From assembly GCF_009725165.1 (NCBI RefSeq), contig NZ_WNZW01000002.1:310001-374000 (forward strand): a stretch of 64,000 bases of DNA, given 5' to 3'. The translations under genes were made by a program, and so were the position numbers. The notes under the pieces were generated by a model that saw only the letters and a list, made by a program, of their open reading frames with translations, ran no database searches and was not told where the DNA came from. The stretch's first letter is position 1, and every line of letters starts with the position of its first letter. The stretch is from Paenibacillus woosongensis. Lineage in GTDB: Bacteria; Bacillota; Bacilli; Paenibacillales; Paenibacillaceae. This document shows positions 47,711 through 55,564 of the stretch, piece after piece.

Positions 47711-49939
47711 TTATTTCACTGTTACTGAAATGGTAACCGTCTTGCCACCGAACTTTCCTTTGATCGACGTCGTGCCTTTGCCTACCGCCTCGATTTTGCC
47801 TCCGGTCACTTTAGCTACAGACGGTTTGGAGCTGGTCCATTCTGCGCTGCCGGTTACGATGGCCGTCGCACCAGTGTCATATTCGGCTTTGACAACAACC
47901 GTTTTGATTCCTCCAGGAGCTAGTGCAAGCTTCTTCTCGTCTACGGTCAGCTTGGTCAGCTTAGGAACAACCTTCACGTTGACGCTGACGTTATGACCCT
48001 GATAAGATCCGGTCAATGTAGCCGAGCCTTCACCAACCGCTTTGACGGACGTGGAACTGATTGTGGCTACGTCCGTATTCGAGGATTGCCAGTTCATTTT
48101 CGAGGACAGGGTTACTTTCTGGCCGTTCGAATAATAACCAGTTACTTTAATCGACTTGGATTTCTTCAGGTTAAGCTCGATATTCAGCGGCTCTACGACA
48201 ACTTTCGTAATTTTTTGCTCGACTGTCATCGGGATGCTGATTGTCTTGTTCGAGTATGTCCCTTTTAAAGTCGCCGATCCCTTGATCAGGCCTTTGATCG
48301 TTTTGCCGTTTGCGGAATCTTTGATCACCGCATTGCTGTTCGAAATCGTCCAAGTAATTTCGCTGGCGATATCTTCCTCTTCATTTCCGTCCTCGTATAC
48401 GACAGCTACTTTAGGAAACGGGCTTTCCTCGCCAACGACCAGGTTCAGCTTCTCTTCCTCGCTGATCAGCGCCAGAACCTTTTCCTTGACCGTGACTTCC
48501 ACCTCAACCGAACTATTGCGAACGGAGTGGGCCGATCCGGCTGTAACCTTGGATTCTGGAAGCTTTGCCGTAATCGTTACCTTGCCTGCATCCTTCGCTA
48601 CGATTTTGCCATCCTCAATCTTGACGACATCCTCATTGCTGGAGGACCAAATCACTTCCTTGCTGAAGTCTATTTCCTCGTCGTCCAGCTTGGTTGCTTT
48701 GATTTTCGGTACGTTCAGCGATTCATTCTTGAGCAATTCCAGCTCGCTCTTGTCTGCCTCAAGCTTCGTAATAGTCGGTTGAACCGTCACATTCATGCTT
48801 CTGCTTACGCCACGATAGCTGACTTTGATTGTGGATGTTCCGACTGCTTTTGGAGAAATAATTCCTTTATCCACCGTTACAGCCAGAGGGTTAGAGGATG
48901 TCCACTCAGCTGCAGCGGTAACATCATCCGTCGAATTGGCCCCGCTTCTAACCTCTGCCTTTGCCTCCAGCTGCTCGCCGATGAACAGGAATTGCTCGGA
49001 CGAAGGGTTCAGGATGATCACTTCATACGGTGTACGTACATAGACGTCCACTTGACCCTTGGCTCCGAGATATTCGGCTGTAATCGTCGCTTTACCGATG
49101 GCTACAGGTTTGATCTTGCCATCCTCAACGGTAGCGATGCTCTTGTCGGACGTCGACCATTCAGCTTTATCGGATACATCCACTGTCGATTGGCTGCTCG
49201 ACAAAGTGGAAGTGGCTTTCACCTCAATCTCACTATCGCCGACAAGCAATTCGATATCCTCCGCCTTCTCATCATTGCTTGCATATACGAGATTCAGCTC
49301 CGAGTACGGGGAAGAGACTGTGGCCTCGAAAGAAGCCGTCAATCCGGAGTATTTGGCCGTAATCGTCGCTTTACCTTCTGCAACAAGCTTAATTTTACCT
49401 TTATCGATCGTGAGCACGGACGTATTGGAAGAAGTCCACTGCGCATCTTGAGTTACATCCGCCAGCGTACCGTTCGTATTCTCAACGACGGCCTGGGCTT
49501 TAACATTCAGATCCGCTTCATCCGCTCCAAGCTTATATTTACCATTCAGCGAATACTCCAAAGTCAAATCCTTGTATGTATCCACTGCTTTGACGGTAAT
49601 CGTATCTACCGCGGAATTGTTATAGACAGCAGTAATTGTAGCGGTTCCGCTCTTGAGCGGCGTTAGAAGACCATTATCTACTTTAATGGTATCCGGCTGA
49701 TCCGATGACCAGCTAACGCCACGGGTAATGTCCTTTTTGACCGAGGACCCCTCGACCGTCGCCCATACCTTCAATTGCTTCGTTCCTTTGCCAACCGTAA
49801 GTTCTAGCGTTGCACCGGAGCCTTCAATATCAATCGATAAGACATCGCCGGAGGCAGCAAAGACGCTAGTCGGGAATACAGCGGCAATGAGCAGCACCAT
49901 GGTCAGGAGCCACTTCGTCATTTTCCTGTTCGGAATCAT
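47711..49939 (-). CDS. Secreted protein with eight BIG2 (bacterial Ig-like) repeats
   Basis: ATG 49937-49939 behind AAAGGAGAG gives 742 residues. A signal peptide (WLLTMVLLIAAVFPTSVFA) is followed by eight Ig-like repeats of about 80 residues. Each has a W-[ST]-S core (for example VSWSSDQPDTIKV, AEWTSSNPLAVTV, MNWQSSNTDVATI) followed by a G-x-A/T-T-I strand. No catalytic domain or SLH anchor is visible. It is probably an adhesion or surface-scaffold protein that sits in the wall by other means, or is released. Confidence 0.9.
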   Translation of the reverse strand: MIPNRKMTKWLLTMVLLIAAVFPTSVFAASGDVLSIDIEGSGATLELTVGKGTKQLKVWATVEGSSVKKDITRGVSWSSDQPDTIKVDNGLLTPLKSGTATITAVYNNSAVDTITVKAVDTYKDLTLEYSLNGKYKLGADEADLNVKAQAVVENTNGTLADVTQDAQWTSSNTSVLTIDKGKIKLVAEGKATITAKYSGLTASFEATVSSPYSELNLVYASNDEKAEDIELLVGDSEIEVKATSTLSSSQSTVDVSDKAEWSTSDKSIATVEDGKIKPVAIGKATITAEYLGAKGQVDVYVRTPYEVIILNPSSEQFLFIGEQLEAKAEVRSGANSTDDVTAAAEWTSSNPLAVTVDKGIISPKAVGTSTIKVSYRGVSRSMNVTVQPTITKLEADKSELELLKNESLNVPKIKATKLDDEEIDFSKEVIWSSSNEDVVKIEDGKIVAKDAGKVTITAKLPESKVTAGSAHSVRNSSVEVEVTVKEKVLALISEEEKLNLVVGEESPFPKVAVVYEDGNEEEDIASEITWTISNSNAVIKDSANGKTIKGLIKGSATLKGTYSNKTISIPMTVEQKITKVVVEPLNIELNLKKSKSIKVTGYYSNGQKVTLSSKMNWQSSNTDVATISSTSVKAVGEGSATLTGSYQGHNVSVNVKVVPKLTKLTVDEKKLALAPGGIKTVVVKAEYDTGATAIVTGSAEWTSSKPSVAKVTGGKIEAVGKGTTSIKGKFGGKTVTISVTVK

Positions 49940-50066
49940 CCATTTCTCTCCTTTGTTGTCATTTATAGCCGGAAATCTAAACCAGCTCTACTGAAATTAT
50001 ATCGACATCTAGGATTAATTTCGTAACCTTTTACCAGAAAAATAATTCGTTTGTCCTACTTCCCTA

Positions 50067-50753
50067 TCATTTATGGCTATGAATTACATTCCAATCGATC
50101 GGTTGTTTGCCTTGCGCTTTCAAAAAAGCATTGGTCCGGGAAAAAGGACGGCTTCCAAAAAAGCCCCGTCTCGCCGCCAAAGGACTCGGATGAGCCGATT
50201 CAATGACAAGATGGCGGTCCGTGTTGATTTGCTCTCCTTTTTTCTGGGCATGGCTTCCCCATAAAATGAAAACCACAGGCTCTTCCCTTTCATTTAACGC
50301 TGCTACGACCGCATCCGTAAACTTCTCCCAGCCCTTGCCCTGATGGGAGCCGGCCAGTCCTTCGCGTACGGTCAGCACCGTGTTCAACAGCAGCACCCCC
50401 TCTTCGGCCCATGAAGTCAAAGTGCCTTCAGAAGGAACAGGAATTCCAAGATCGCTGGACAGCTCCTTATAGATGTTCCGCAGCGATGGCGGAATCTTTA
50501 CCCCAGGCAGCACAGAGAAGCTTAAGCCATGGGCTTGGCCTGCGCCATGGTATGGATCCTGCCCCAGAATCACCGCCCGTGTCTGGCTGTAGCCCGTCAG
50601 TTTCAAGGCCTGGAACAAATACGGCCGCGGCGGAAATACCGTATGCTCCCTGTACTCCTGATCCAGCCAATCCATCAGCTCATGGTAATACGGCTTGTCC
50701 ATCTCCGCTGCAAGCACCTGATCCCAATCGTTGCCGAATATCTCCTTACTCAT
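50067..50753 (-). CDS. ung: Uracil-DNA glycosylase, family 1
   Basis: ATG 50751-50753 with AAGGGAGAG gives 228 residues, the usual length. An earlier ATG is unlikely. It removes uracil from DNA in base-excision repair. Motifs are VILGQDPYHGAGQAHGLSFS (catalytic Asp), LLLNTVLTV, VFILWGSHAQ and ESAHPSPLAARRGFFGSRPFS (catalytic His). The gene lies upstream of the BIG2 gene on the same strand, but they are 127 bp apart and look independent. Confidence 0.97.
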   Translation of the reverse strand: MSKEIFGNDWDQVLAAEMDKPYYHELMDWLDQEYREHTVFPPRPYLFQALKLTGYSQTRAVILGQDPYHGAGQAHGLSFSVLPGVKIPPSLRNIYKELSSDLGIPVPSEGTLTSWAEEGVLLLNTVLTVREGLAGSHQGKGWEKFTDAVVAALNEREEPVVFILWGSHAQKKGEQINTDRHLVIESAHPSPLAARRGFFGSRPFSRTNAFLKAQGKQPIDWNVIHSHK

Positions 50754-50838
50754 GTTGTTGTCTCTCCCTTTCCAAGCTTCTAGCATTATATACTATTCAT
50801 AAACTCATTTTAGCAGAAATCCCTTAAGCGGAACCGAC

Positions 50839-50880
50839 AAAAAAATCGCACAGCCTTCGCTTTCGCGAGAGCTGTGCGAT
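50839..50880 (-). terminator. Terminator of the tRNA-Leu gene
   Basis: ATCGCACAGC (50845-50854) and GCTGTGCGAT (50871-50880) form a perfect 10-bp stem, with an additional inner TCGC/GCGA pairing. The plus-strand A-run gives the U-tract on the minus transcript. Confidence 0.85.
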
Positions 50881-50892
50881 CTTTGGTTGTAA

Positions 50893-50978
50893 TGCCGAGG
50901 ACCGGGATCGAACCGGTACGGTAGTCACCTACCGCAGGATTTTAAGTCCTGTGCGTCTGCCAATTCCGCCACCCCGGC
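50893..50978 (-). tRNA. tRNA-Leu (UAA anticodon)
   Basis: On the minus strand an 86-nt class II tRNA starts GCCGGGG and ends CCTCGGC plus A. The anticodon arm CAGGACT-TAA-AATCCTG, the long variable arm CGGTAGGTGACTACCG and the T-arm ACCGG-TTCGATC-CCGGT are clear. CCA is not encoded. Confidence 0.95.
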
Positions 50979-51203
50979 ATAATTAACATGCCAGTTAAAA
51001 ATCTATGCCGAAAAAATTCCTGCGTTATTGATTATAACATGATATTGGACAGAGTTTCAAGACCAAATGTAAAATTTATCGCCCGGTGGCCTTTTGCAGA
51101 TTTTTTTGGTAGGTTAAAGATAGGTAATTCATGCCCTTACATCAAGTCGGTTTGTCTGGATACACTACATGATGTATTCCATTTACGACAGGAGGTCATG
51201 CAT

Positions 51204-51353
51204 GTGGATATCACGACAGACACTTACCAAATTGCCCCGTTAAACGATCAGAAGCAAGCCGTTGAAATTATCAAAGAGGCCGAGGCGGCTATAGCTGAAG
51301 CAACCGGGAATGAGGTTACCTTAATCGCTTACGAAAAGTCAAAGAACCGATAA
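51204..51353 (+). CDS. 49-residue conserved-looking small protein
   Basis: GGAGG at 51191-51195 fits GTG 51204 (8 bp) better than ATG 51198 (2 bp). The product begins MDITTDTYQIAPLND and continues with KQAVEIIKEAEAAIAEATGN and VTLIAYEKSKNR. The layout is a helix followed by a strand. I do not recognise it. A frame upstream is open only because it lacks stops and is not supported. Confidence 0.6.
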   Translation: MDITTDTYQIAPLNDQKQAVEIIKEAEAAIAEATGNEVTLIAYEKSKNR

Positions 51354-51381
51354 TCTTTACTTTATAGAGGAGGGAACTCCA

Positions 51382-51603
51382 ATGAACAACATGCCTAAGA
51401 TATTGATCATCGCCGGGGCAGTCCTCATTATTGCGGGCTTGCTCTGGTCTTTTCTGGGCAGGTTTATCCATCTCGGACGTTTGCCAGGTGATATCATGAT
51501 TGATAAAGGGAATGTTAAATTTTATTTTCCCATCGTGACCTGCATTCTGATCAGCGTCGTACTGTCATTGATCAGCTATATCGTCCGCTGGTTCATGAAA
51601 TGA
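51382..51603 (+). CDS. DUF2905 family membrane protein
   Basis: The 73-residue product starts at ATG 51382 behind GAGGAGGG. It has two transmembrane helices (ILIIAGAVLIIAGLLWSFL and FPIVTCILISVVLSLISYI) with a conserved HLGRLPGDIMIDKGNVKFYF hairpin between them, the DUF2905 signature. In other Firmicutes it often lies near ruvAB-queA. Function is unknown. Confidence 0.9.
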   Translation: MNNMPKILIIAGAVLIIAGLLWSFLGRFIHLGRLPGDIMIDKGNVKFYFPIVTCILISVVLSLISYIVRWFMK

Positions 51604-51687
51604 TTCGAGCCATCCAATTTGTATTAATTCACGACGACCCACAGCAAGTTCCTCAGCCTATGGGGATGTGTCAGGAGCCTTCAGCTA

Positions 51688-52758
51688 ATGAAAAAAATTG
51701 CTATTATTTTTGCTATCATCTCACTGCTAACCGCATGCGGCGGCAGGCCTTATTCCAAGCATCCAGAGTCTGAACCAAGTGTTCAGGCGAGCAAGCGTGT
51801 AACAAATTTCACTACATACCAAGGAGAGGCTTACTCCTTTTCTTATCCCTCTTCATGGGAAAGAAATGAAGACATAGGCATAGGTGATAATATTGAATAC
51901 GTAGTTTCTTTTGCCTTTCCAGATCCGAACGATTCTAAATACAATATTCTTGCGCAAGCCTTTATTTCCCCTACCGACAGGTTAGTAGATGTTAAATCAG
52001 CTAGCGATGCTCTCATCGAGTCTTTTAAAACCAACATTGAAAATTTCAAAAAGACCGGATATACCGAAAAACAATACAAAAATTATATCGGCGGGATCTT
52101 TACGGGGAAATTTGAAAGCAATGGCGAAGACTTCACGATGGTACAGTACGCAATCCCAACCGAGAAGTATATATTTTACCTGAATATAACCTATTTTCAG
52201 CCTCTCTATGAAAAATACGGTATAGAGCAAACAAAGCAAATTATCGATTCAGTAGAGCTGCATCTCGGACAGGAGCAAAATAGAGCCAGATCAAACGATA
52301 GTATCGCTGATAGAATGGTTGAGGTTGTTCCGGTCTTTACGAATAAAGAATTAACTCCGGCATCCTATGAGTTTCTGGATCGCACAAAGCAACTTTTCCC
52401 TGCAGACTCCCAGGAATCCATAGACGAGGTCAAGCGTTTATTGAACCCTAAAGTGACGACCAGGCATTTGGACAAAAACATCAATGACTATTTAGACACC
52501 TTCGTTAAGATCCAAGGAAGGGTATTAAAAATTGATGAGATGGTATTAGATGATAATACGATCACTATAGCCGTAATTTACGATAAATATAGTAATGTCA
52601 TATACATTTGGTATCCAGGTACGGCGAAGGACTTGTTCAAAGACGATCAAGCACTTGTGGTGGGTGTTCCTACGGTTAACTTTTCTTATAATGACACAGC
52701 TGGCGGCATTACATACGCCACATTTATTGCCGCTGCCGTATTAAAAGAAGTAAAATAA
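51688..52758 (+). CDS. Predicted lipoprotein of unknown function
   Basis: The 356-residue product has a lipobox (IISLLTACGG, Cys near residue 17). The first half (about 45-190) looks like a PsbP-like or DUF1795-type fold, with AYSFSYPSSWERNEDIGI and a MVQYAIPTEKYIFYLNITY strand pair. The second half (about 230-355) has NDYLDTFVKIQGRVLKIDEM and IYIWYPGTAKDL, recalling an OB-fold. It would sit on the outer face of the membrane. The 53-residue protein at 52771 follows by 12 bp and is probably co-transcribed. Confidence 0.8.
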   Translation: MKKIAIIFAIISLLTACGGRPYSKHPESEPSVQASKRVTNFTTYQGEAYSFSYPSSWERNEDIGIGDNIEYVVSFAFPDPNDSKYNILAQAFISPTDRLVDVKSASDALIESFKTNIENFKKTGYTEKQYKNYIGGIFTGKFESNGEDFTMVQYAIPTEKYIFYLNITYFQPLYEKYGIEQTKQIIDSVELHLGQEQNRARSNDSIADRMVEVVPVFTNKELTPASYEFLDRTKQLFPADSQESIDEVKRLLNPKVTTRHLDKNINDYLDTFVKIQGRVLKIDEMVLDDNTITIAVIYDKYSNVIYIWYPGTAKDLFKDDQALVVGVPTVNFSYNDTAGGITYATFIAAAVLKEVK

Positions 52759-52770
52759 GGAGGCTCACAT

Positions 52771-52932
52771 ATGAGCACTGGAAACAAAGAACAGTTTTCT
52801 GGAACCGGATTAGCGGTGGGAGTCGCTGTTGGTGTCAGCGTTGGCCTGGCCATGGATAATCTCGCCGTCGGAATCGCCATTGGCATATCATTAGGCGTCT
52901 CTCTTAGTTTAATATGGAAGAAAAAGAGTTAA
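52771..52932 (+). CDS. 53-residue glycine-zipper membrane peptide
   Basis: AAGGAGG (52757-52763) lies 7 bp before ATG 52771. The product has a polar start, then GTGLAVGVAVGVSVGLAMDN and a second LAVGIAIGISLGVSLSLIW stretch, ending in KKKS. Two glycine-zipper-type hydrophobic helices suggest a membrane peptide that may self-associate. It follows the lipoprotein gene closely. Not recognised. Confidence 0.7.
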   Translation: MSTGNKEQFSGTGLAVGVAVGVSVGLAMDNLAVGIAIGISLGVSLSLIWKKKS

Positions 52933-53001
52933 TAGCCTCCCTAATGTCCGTTACAACCATTACTAAACCATTATATTTACTGTTAGGAGAACAACATTAT
53001 C

Positions 53002-53562
53002 ATGAGCAAAAAAATTGTGGCCATCGACATGGACGACACCATCTGTCATTTAATACCCAAAGCGCTTTATTATCATAATATGCAGTATCCCGGACTTCAA
53101 TTGATGATGGAGCAAGTTACCAGCTTTGACCTAAGCGGAATCTGGCACCCAGAATGCACGGAGGAAGCCTTTTTCGGGAGACCCGGCCTTTACGAGGAAC
53201 TGGATATCTTTGATCAATATACAATCGAAGAAATACGTAAAATGACCGAAAAATACGATGTCATCGTCATTACTGCGGCTCGCCCTTCCTCCGTTCCCGA
53301 GAAATGGAACTGGATGCAGAAGCACCTGCCCTTCATTCCTTTTGAGAACTTTTTTGTAGCGAAGCGGAAGTATTTGGTTGGCTTTGATCTGCTGATTGAT
53401 GACGGACCTCATAACATTATCGCCGCAAGCGAGGCCGGCAAGGAGACGATCCTGATCCCCCGCCCATGGAATGCGCATATACAGCATCAATACCAGCTTA
53501 AAGACAGCTGGCAAGGAATGAGCGATTTGGTCGATCAGATGCTGGCATCCAAGACGGGATGA
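53002..53562 (+). CDS. 5'(3')-deoxyribonucleotidase-like HAD phosphatase
   Basis: The 186-residue product starts at ATG 53002. HAD motifs are IDMDDTICHL (nucleophile and general acid Asp), VIVITAARPS (motif II), and KRKYLVGFDLLIDDGPHN (motifs III and IV). The FDLSGIWHPE loop and length resemble the NT5C family, which removes phosphate from deoxyribonucleotides. It is monocistronic, with the ASCH-domain gene convergent. Confidence 0.9.
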   Translation: MSKKIVAIDMDDTICHLIPKALYYHNMQYPGLQLMMEQVTSFDLSGIWHPECTEEAFFGRPGLYEELDIFDQYTIEEIRKMTEKYDVIVITAARPSSVPEKWNWMQKHLPFIPFENFFVAKRKYLVGFDLLIDDGPHNIIAASEAGKETILIPRPWNAHIQHQYQLKDSWQGMSDLVDQMLASKTG

Positions 53563-53592
53563 TCATAGCATGAATATTGGTTATTCACACGG

Positions 53593-54072
53593 TTACTCTG
53601 CCTCTTCCCAATTCCACAGGCCCTGCATGCCCTTTGCCAGTAAGGGCTTCTCCAGCAATTGGACATCCGTCATTTCCCAAGCATAACGGCCGTCGCGGTA
53701 ATCCCCAAAGGCATATTCATGCCCCTCCTGCGCGGCAAGCGCCACAAGTCTTGGGGCATCCCATATGACTAACTTTCCCTCTGCCTCGAGCCATACGTCC
53801 CCTTTTTCCCCACACGGTCTAGTTACGGCATAACAGCTCTGCAAATTCGCTAGGGCAATAACCGCCCCTGTCGGAAGATTGTCCGCTGTGTAGCCGTGCT
53901 TCGCCAGAATACTGCGAAAGGGTTCCTCCCGGCAAATCCTCTTATCGACTTTCTTCCCGGCGTGGATCGCGATTGATCCGCGATGCCTTGTTGCCCAGCT
54001 GCGTGTTTCAAAACGCTTCTCCTCAAGGGCCAGAAATGTCGCCCAAGGCTGGATGATCGTTATTGCCTTTAT
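53593..54072 (-). CDS. ASCH-domain protein with a non-standard ATA start codon (or start lost)
   Basis: The frame is open from 53593 up to about 54080 without an ATG, GTG or TTG before residue 77. The conserved ASCH N-terminus appears as IKAITIIQPWATFLALEEK, and ETRSWATRHRGSIAIHAGKK follows. In relatives the first codon is ATG before Lys-Ala-Ile. Here it is ATA (54070-54072), and AAAAGGAGAGG lies 9 bp upstream as a normal ribosome binding site. AUA initiation or a point mutation of ATG are possible. Family proteins bind nucleic acids or modified bases. The C-terminus (YRDGRYAWEMTDVQLLEKPL) is complete. Confidence 0.75.
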   Translation of the reverse strand: MKAITIIQPWATFLALEEKRFETRSWATRHRGSIAIHAGKKVDKRICREEPFRSILAKHGYTADNLPTGAVIALANLQSCYAVTRPCGEKGDVWLEAEGKLVIWDAPRLVALAAQEGHEYAFGDYRDGRYAWEMTDVQLLEKPLLAKGMQGLWNWEEAE

Positions 54073-54178
54073 GAGTATCCTCTCCTTTTATTATAGGCTA
54101 ATATAGGCTAATGCCGTGCCACTCTGGGTTAAAGTCCATAGACTAATGTCAGGTACATTAACCTTAGGAGGTACGTTT

Positions 54179-54475
54179 ATGAACGCAAATGAGTATCAGC
54201 AAATCTGTTGGAGCTGCATGAATAAATATGTCGGGATTGAAACGGCCGACGGTCATGCATACGATGGTTTTATCGCCCATGTAGATCAGAACTATGTGAC
54301 TCTTGCTGTTCCTAGCAATGAAATGATCCAGCGCTTAGACGGCTTACCAGCGAATGAGTCAACCTACAGACAGTTTGGTTTTTTCCCTGGCTTTTTCCCT
54401 AGACGCCGGTTTTTCTATCGCCGTTTTCCCTTCTATGGCATTCGGAACTTATTTCTGCTTCCTTTTTTCATCTGA
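54179..54475 (+). CDS. 98-residue protein with Sm-like core and Phe/Arg-rich tail
   Basis: ATG 54179 follows AGGAGG (54166-54171) at 7-bp spacing. The N-terminal part reads NKYVGIETADGHAYDGFIAHVDQ and YVTLAVPSNEM, similar in spacing to a small beta-barrel such as LSm. The last 35 residues are rich in Phe and Arg (FFPGFFPRRRFFYRRFPFYG, then a hydrophobic RNLFLLPFFI). The tail may attach to membrane or spore surface. No family is assigned. Confidence 0.65.
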   Translation: MNANEYQQICWSCMNKYVGIETADGHAYDGFIAHVDQNYVTLAVPSNEMIQRLDGLPANESTYRQFGFFPGFFPRRRFFYRRFPFYGIRNLFLLPFFI

Positions 54476-54517
54476 TTTAACTGTTGGTATGGTAACACGC
54501 TGTATTTGTCAGCTGCT

Positions 54518-54548
54518 CCGCTGCCCGTTAGGCAGCGGTTTTCTTCTG
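54518..54548 (+). terminator. Terminator of the 98-residue protein gene
   Basis: CCGCTGCC (54518-54525) and GGCAGCGG (54531-54538) form a perfect 8-bp stem around CGTTA, followed by TTTTCTTCTG. Confidence 0.88.
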
Positions 54549-54604
54549 TCTAAATTGTAACAACTGGAGGATACGAGCGAAAACACATTAGGACAAAAAT
54601 TATA

Positions 54605-54691
54605 TTAACTTCCTTCAGGGCCAGGGCCTTTTACTCCTACAACCAAAGGAATGATATATCGAACATGGGGAATGAATAATCCAAGACACAT
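54605..54691 (-). CDS. Possible 28-residue peptide gene
   Basis: ATG 54689-54691 with AGAGGAG 7 bp upstream begins a 28-codon frame ending at TAA 54605-54607. The peptide is hydrophobic in the middle (FIPHVRYIIPLVVGV) and ends in KGPGPEGS. It lies alone in a 575-bp stretch (54476-55051) without other genes. A chance frame is possible. Confidence 0.3.
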   Translation of the reverse strand: MCLGLFIPHVRYIIPLVVGVKGPGPEGS

Positions 54692-54844
54692 TGCATATCT
54701 CCTCTTTGCTTAAAAATCCTTTCTGCTTTCTGAAAGTGGCGATTATTTTGAAATCTAATATTAATACTCTTCCCAAGAATTCTGCCTGCAAAATAAGATA
54801 TTGTAATATTTTCAGATTTAATTAACGAAACCTTTATTTATAAG

Positions 54845-54896
54845 AAAAAGCGGCAACCTAAGATTTATTCGAATCTTAAGGTTGGCCGCCTTTTTG
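54845..54896. terminator. Orphan terminator-like hairpin
   Basis: GCGGCAACCTAAGATT and AATCTTAAGGTTGGCCGC form a long stem with small bulges, followed on the plus side by CTTTTT and preceded by AAAAA. No plus-strand gene ends nearby. The rest of 54692-55015 shows nothing else I can support. Confidence 0.65.
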
Positions 54897-55015
54897 GTTA
54901 AATCTTAAAAATCCTTATTATCCTGCCTCACTTATCTACCAGCGAAGTTAGCAAACTGTTGTAAATGGTCCATTTGCCGACAAAACTACTACCCTATAAA
55001 CTTCCTACTAACAGC

Positions 55016-55039
55016 AAAAACCCCTTGCTGCGCAAGGGA
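55016..55039 (-). terminator. Terminator of the CAU tRNA pair
   Basis: CCCTTGC and GCAAGGG form a 7-bp stem with a TGC loop. The plus-strand AAAAA before it gives the U-tract downstream of the tRNA genes on the minus strand. Confidence 0.75.
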
Positions 55040-55051
55040 TTCTCTTATCTA

Positions 55052-55125
55052 TGGGCCCTGAGGGACTTGAACCCCCGACCAGTCGGTTATGAGCCGACCG
55101 CTCTAACCAACTGAGCTAAGGGCCC
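55052..55125 (-). tRNA. tRNA with CAU anticodon (elongator Met or lysidine-type Ile2)
   Basis: A 74-nt tRNA on the minus strand, with acceptor GGGCCCT/AGGGCCC, D-arm GCTC/GAGC, anticodon arm GTCGG-CTCATAA-CCGAC and T-arm GGGGG-TTCAAGT-CCCTC with one mismatch. The CTCATAA loop is the form usual for Ile2 in Bacillus, where CAU is modified by TilS, but elongator Met cannot be excluded by reading alone. Confidence 0.92.
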
Positions 55126-55145
55126 GGGAACGGGGTAAAGATAAA

Positions 55146-55219
<74 letters not shown>

Positions 55220-55288
55220 TCAGTAAATAGCGACAACTAATAATATACACGATACCCCTGCCAGGCGTCAAGTATTATTTTATAAAAA

Positions 55289-55453
55289 TCAAGGAATAAA
55301 ACGGACACCGTATTTCCCCTTCCGCGAACGGAATATCTCCACCTCCCTCATCTCATCGAAGCCGTAAATCCAGCCGTCCTGAACAAGCCTTTTGGCCAAG
55401 CAGCCTGCCTGGAATTTTGTTCGGTACAGCTTGTTAAAATACACCCATTTCAT
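55289..55453 (-). CDS. 54-residue small protein of unknown function
   Basis: A frame from ATG 55451-55453 to TGA 55289-55291 reads MKWVYFNKLYRTKFQAGCLA and continues KRLVQDGWIYGFDEMREVEI, ending in GKYGVRFIP. The upstream codons (FIDKIFEGQEYQ) are open back to a stop near 55495 and could belong to a longer form with a lost start. The ribosome binding site is weak. Real coding is likely from the amino-acid pattern, but no family is recognised. Confidence 0.45.
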   Translation of the reverse strand: MKWVYFNKLYRTKFQAGCLAKRLVQDGWIYGFDEMREVEIFRSRKGKYGVRFIP

Positions 55454-55521
55454 CTGATATTCCTGCCCTTCAAAGATTTTGTCGATGAACCATTACAACT
55501 ATAGAATACCCAACAACGTAC

Positions 55522-55562
55522 AAAAAAAAATCCCGCCGGTTCAAAATCCGGCGAGATTTTAT
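55522..55562 (-). terminator. Terminator of the five-gene ABC operon
   Basis: TCCCGCCGG (55531-55539) and CCGGCGAGATTTT (55548-55560) pair with one mismatch. The plus-strand A9 run before it gives the minus-strand U-tract, directly after the solute-binding protein gene. Confidence 0.85.
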
Positions 55563-55564
55563 TA

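Noticed and set aside
47711..49939. Regularly spaced similar segments that could look like a repeat array
   Set aside because: They encode diverged BIG2 protein repeats with no identical DNA repeat, so this is not CRISPR. I saw no CRISPR array or cas gene in the window.
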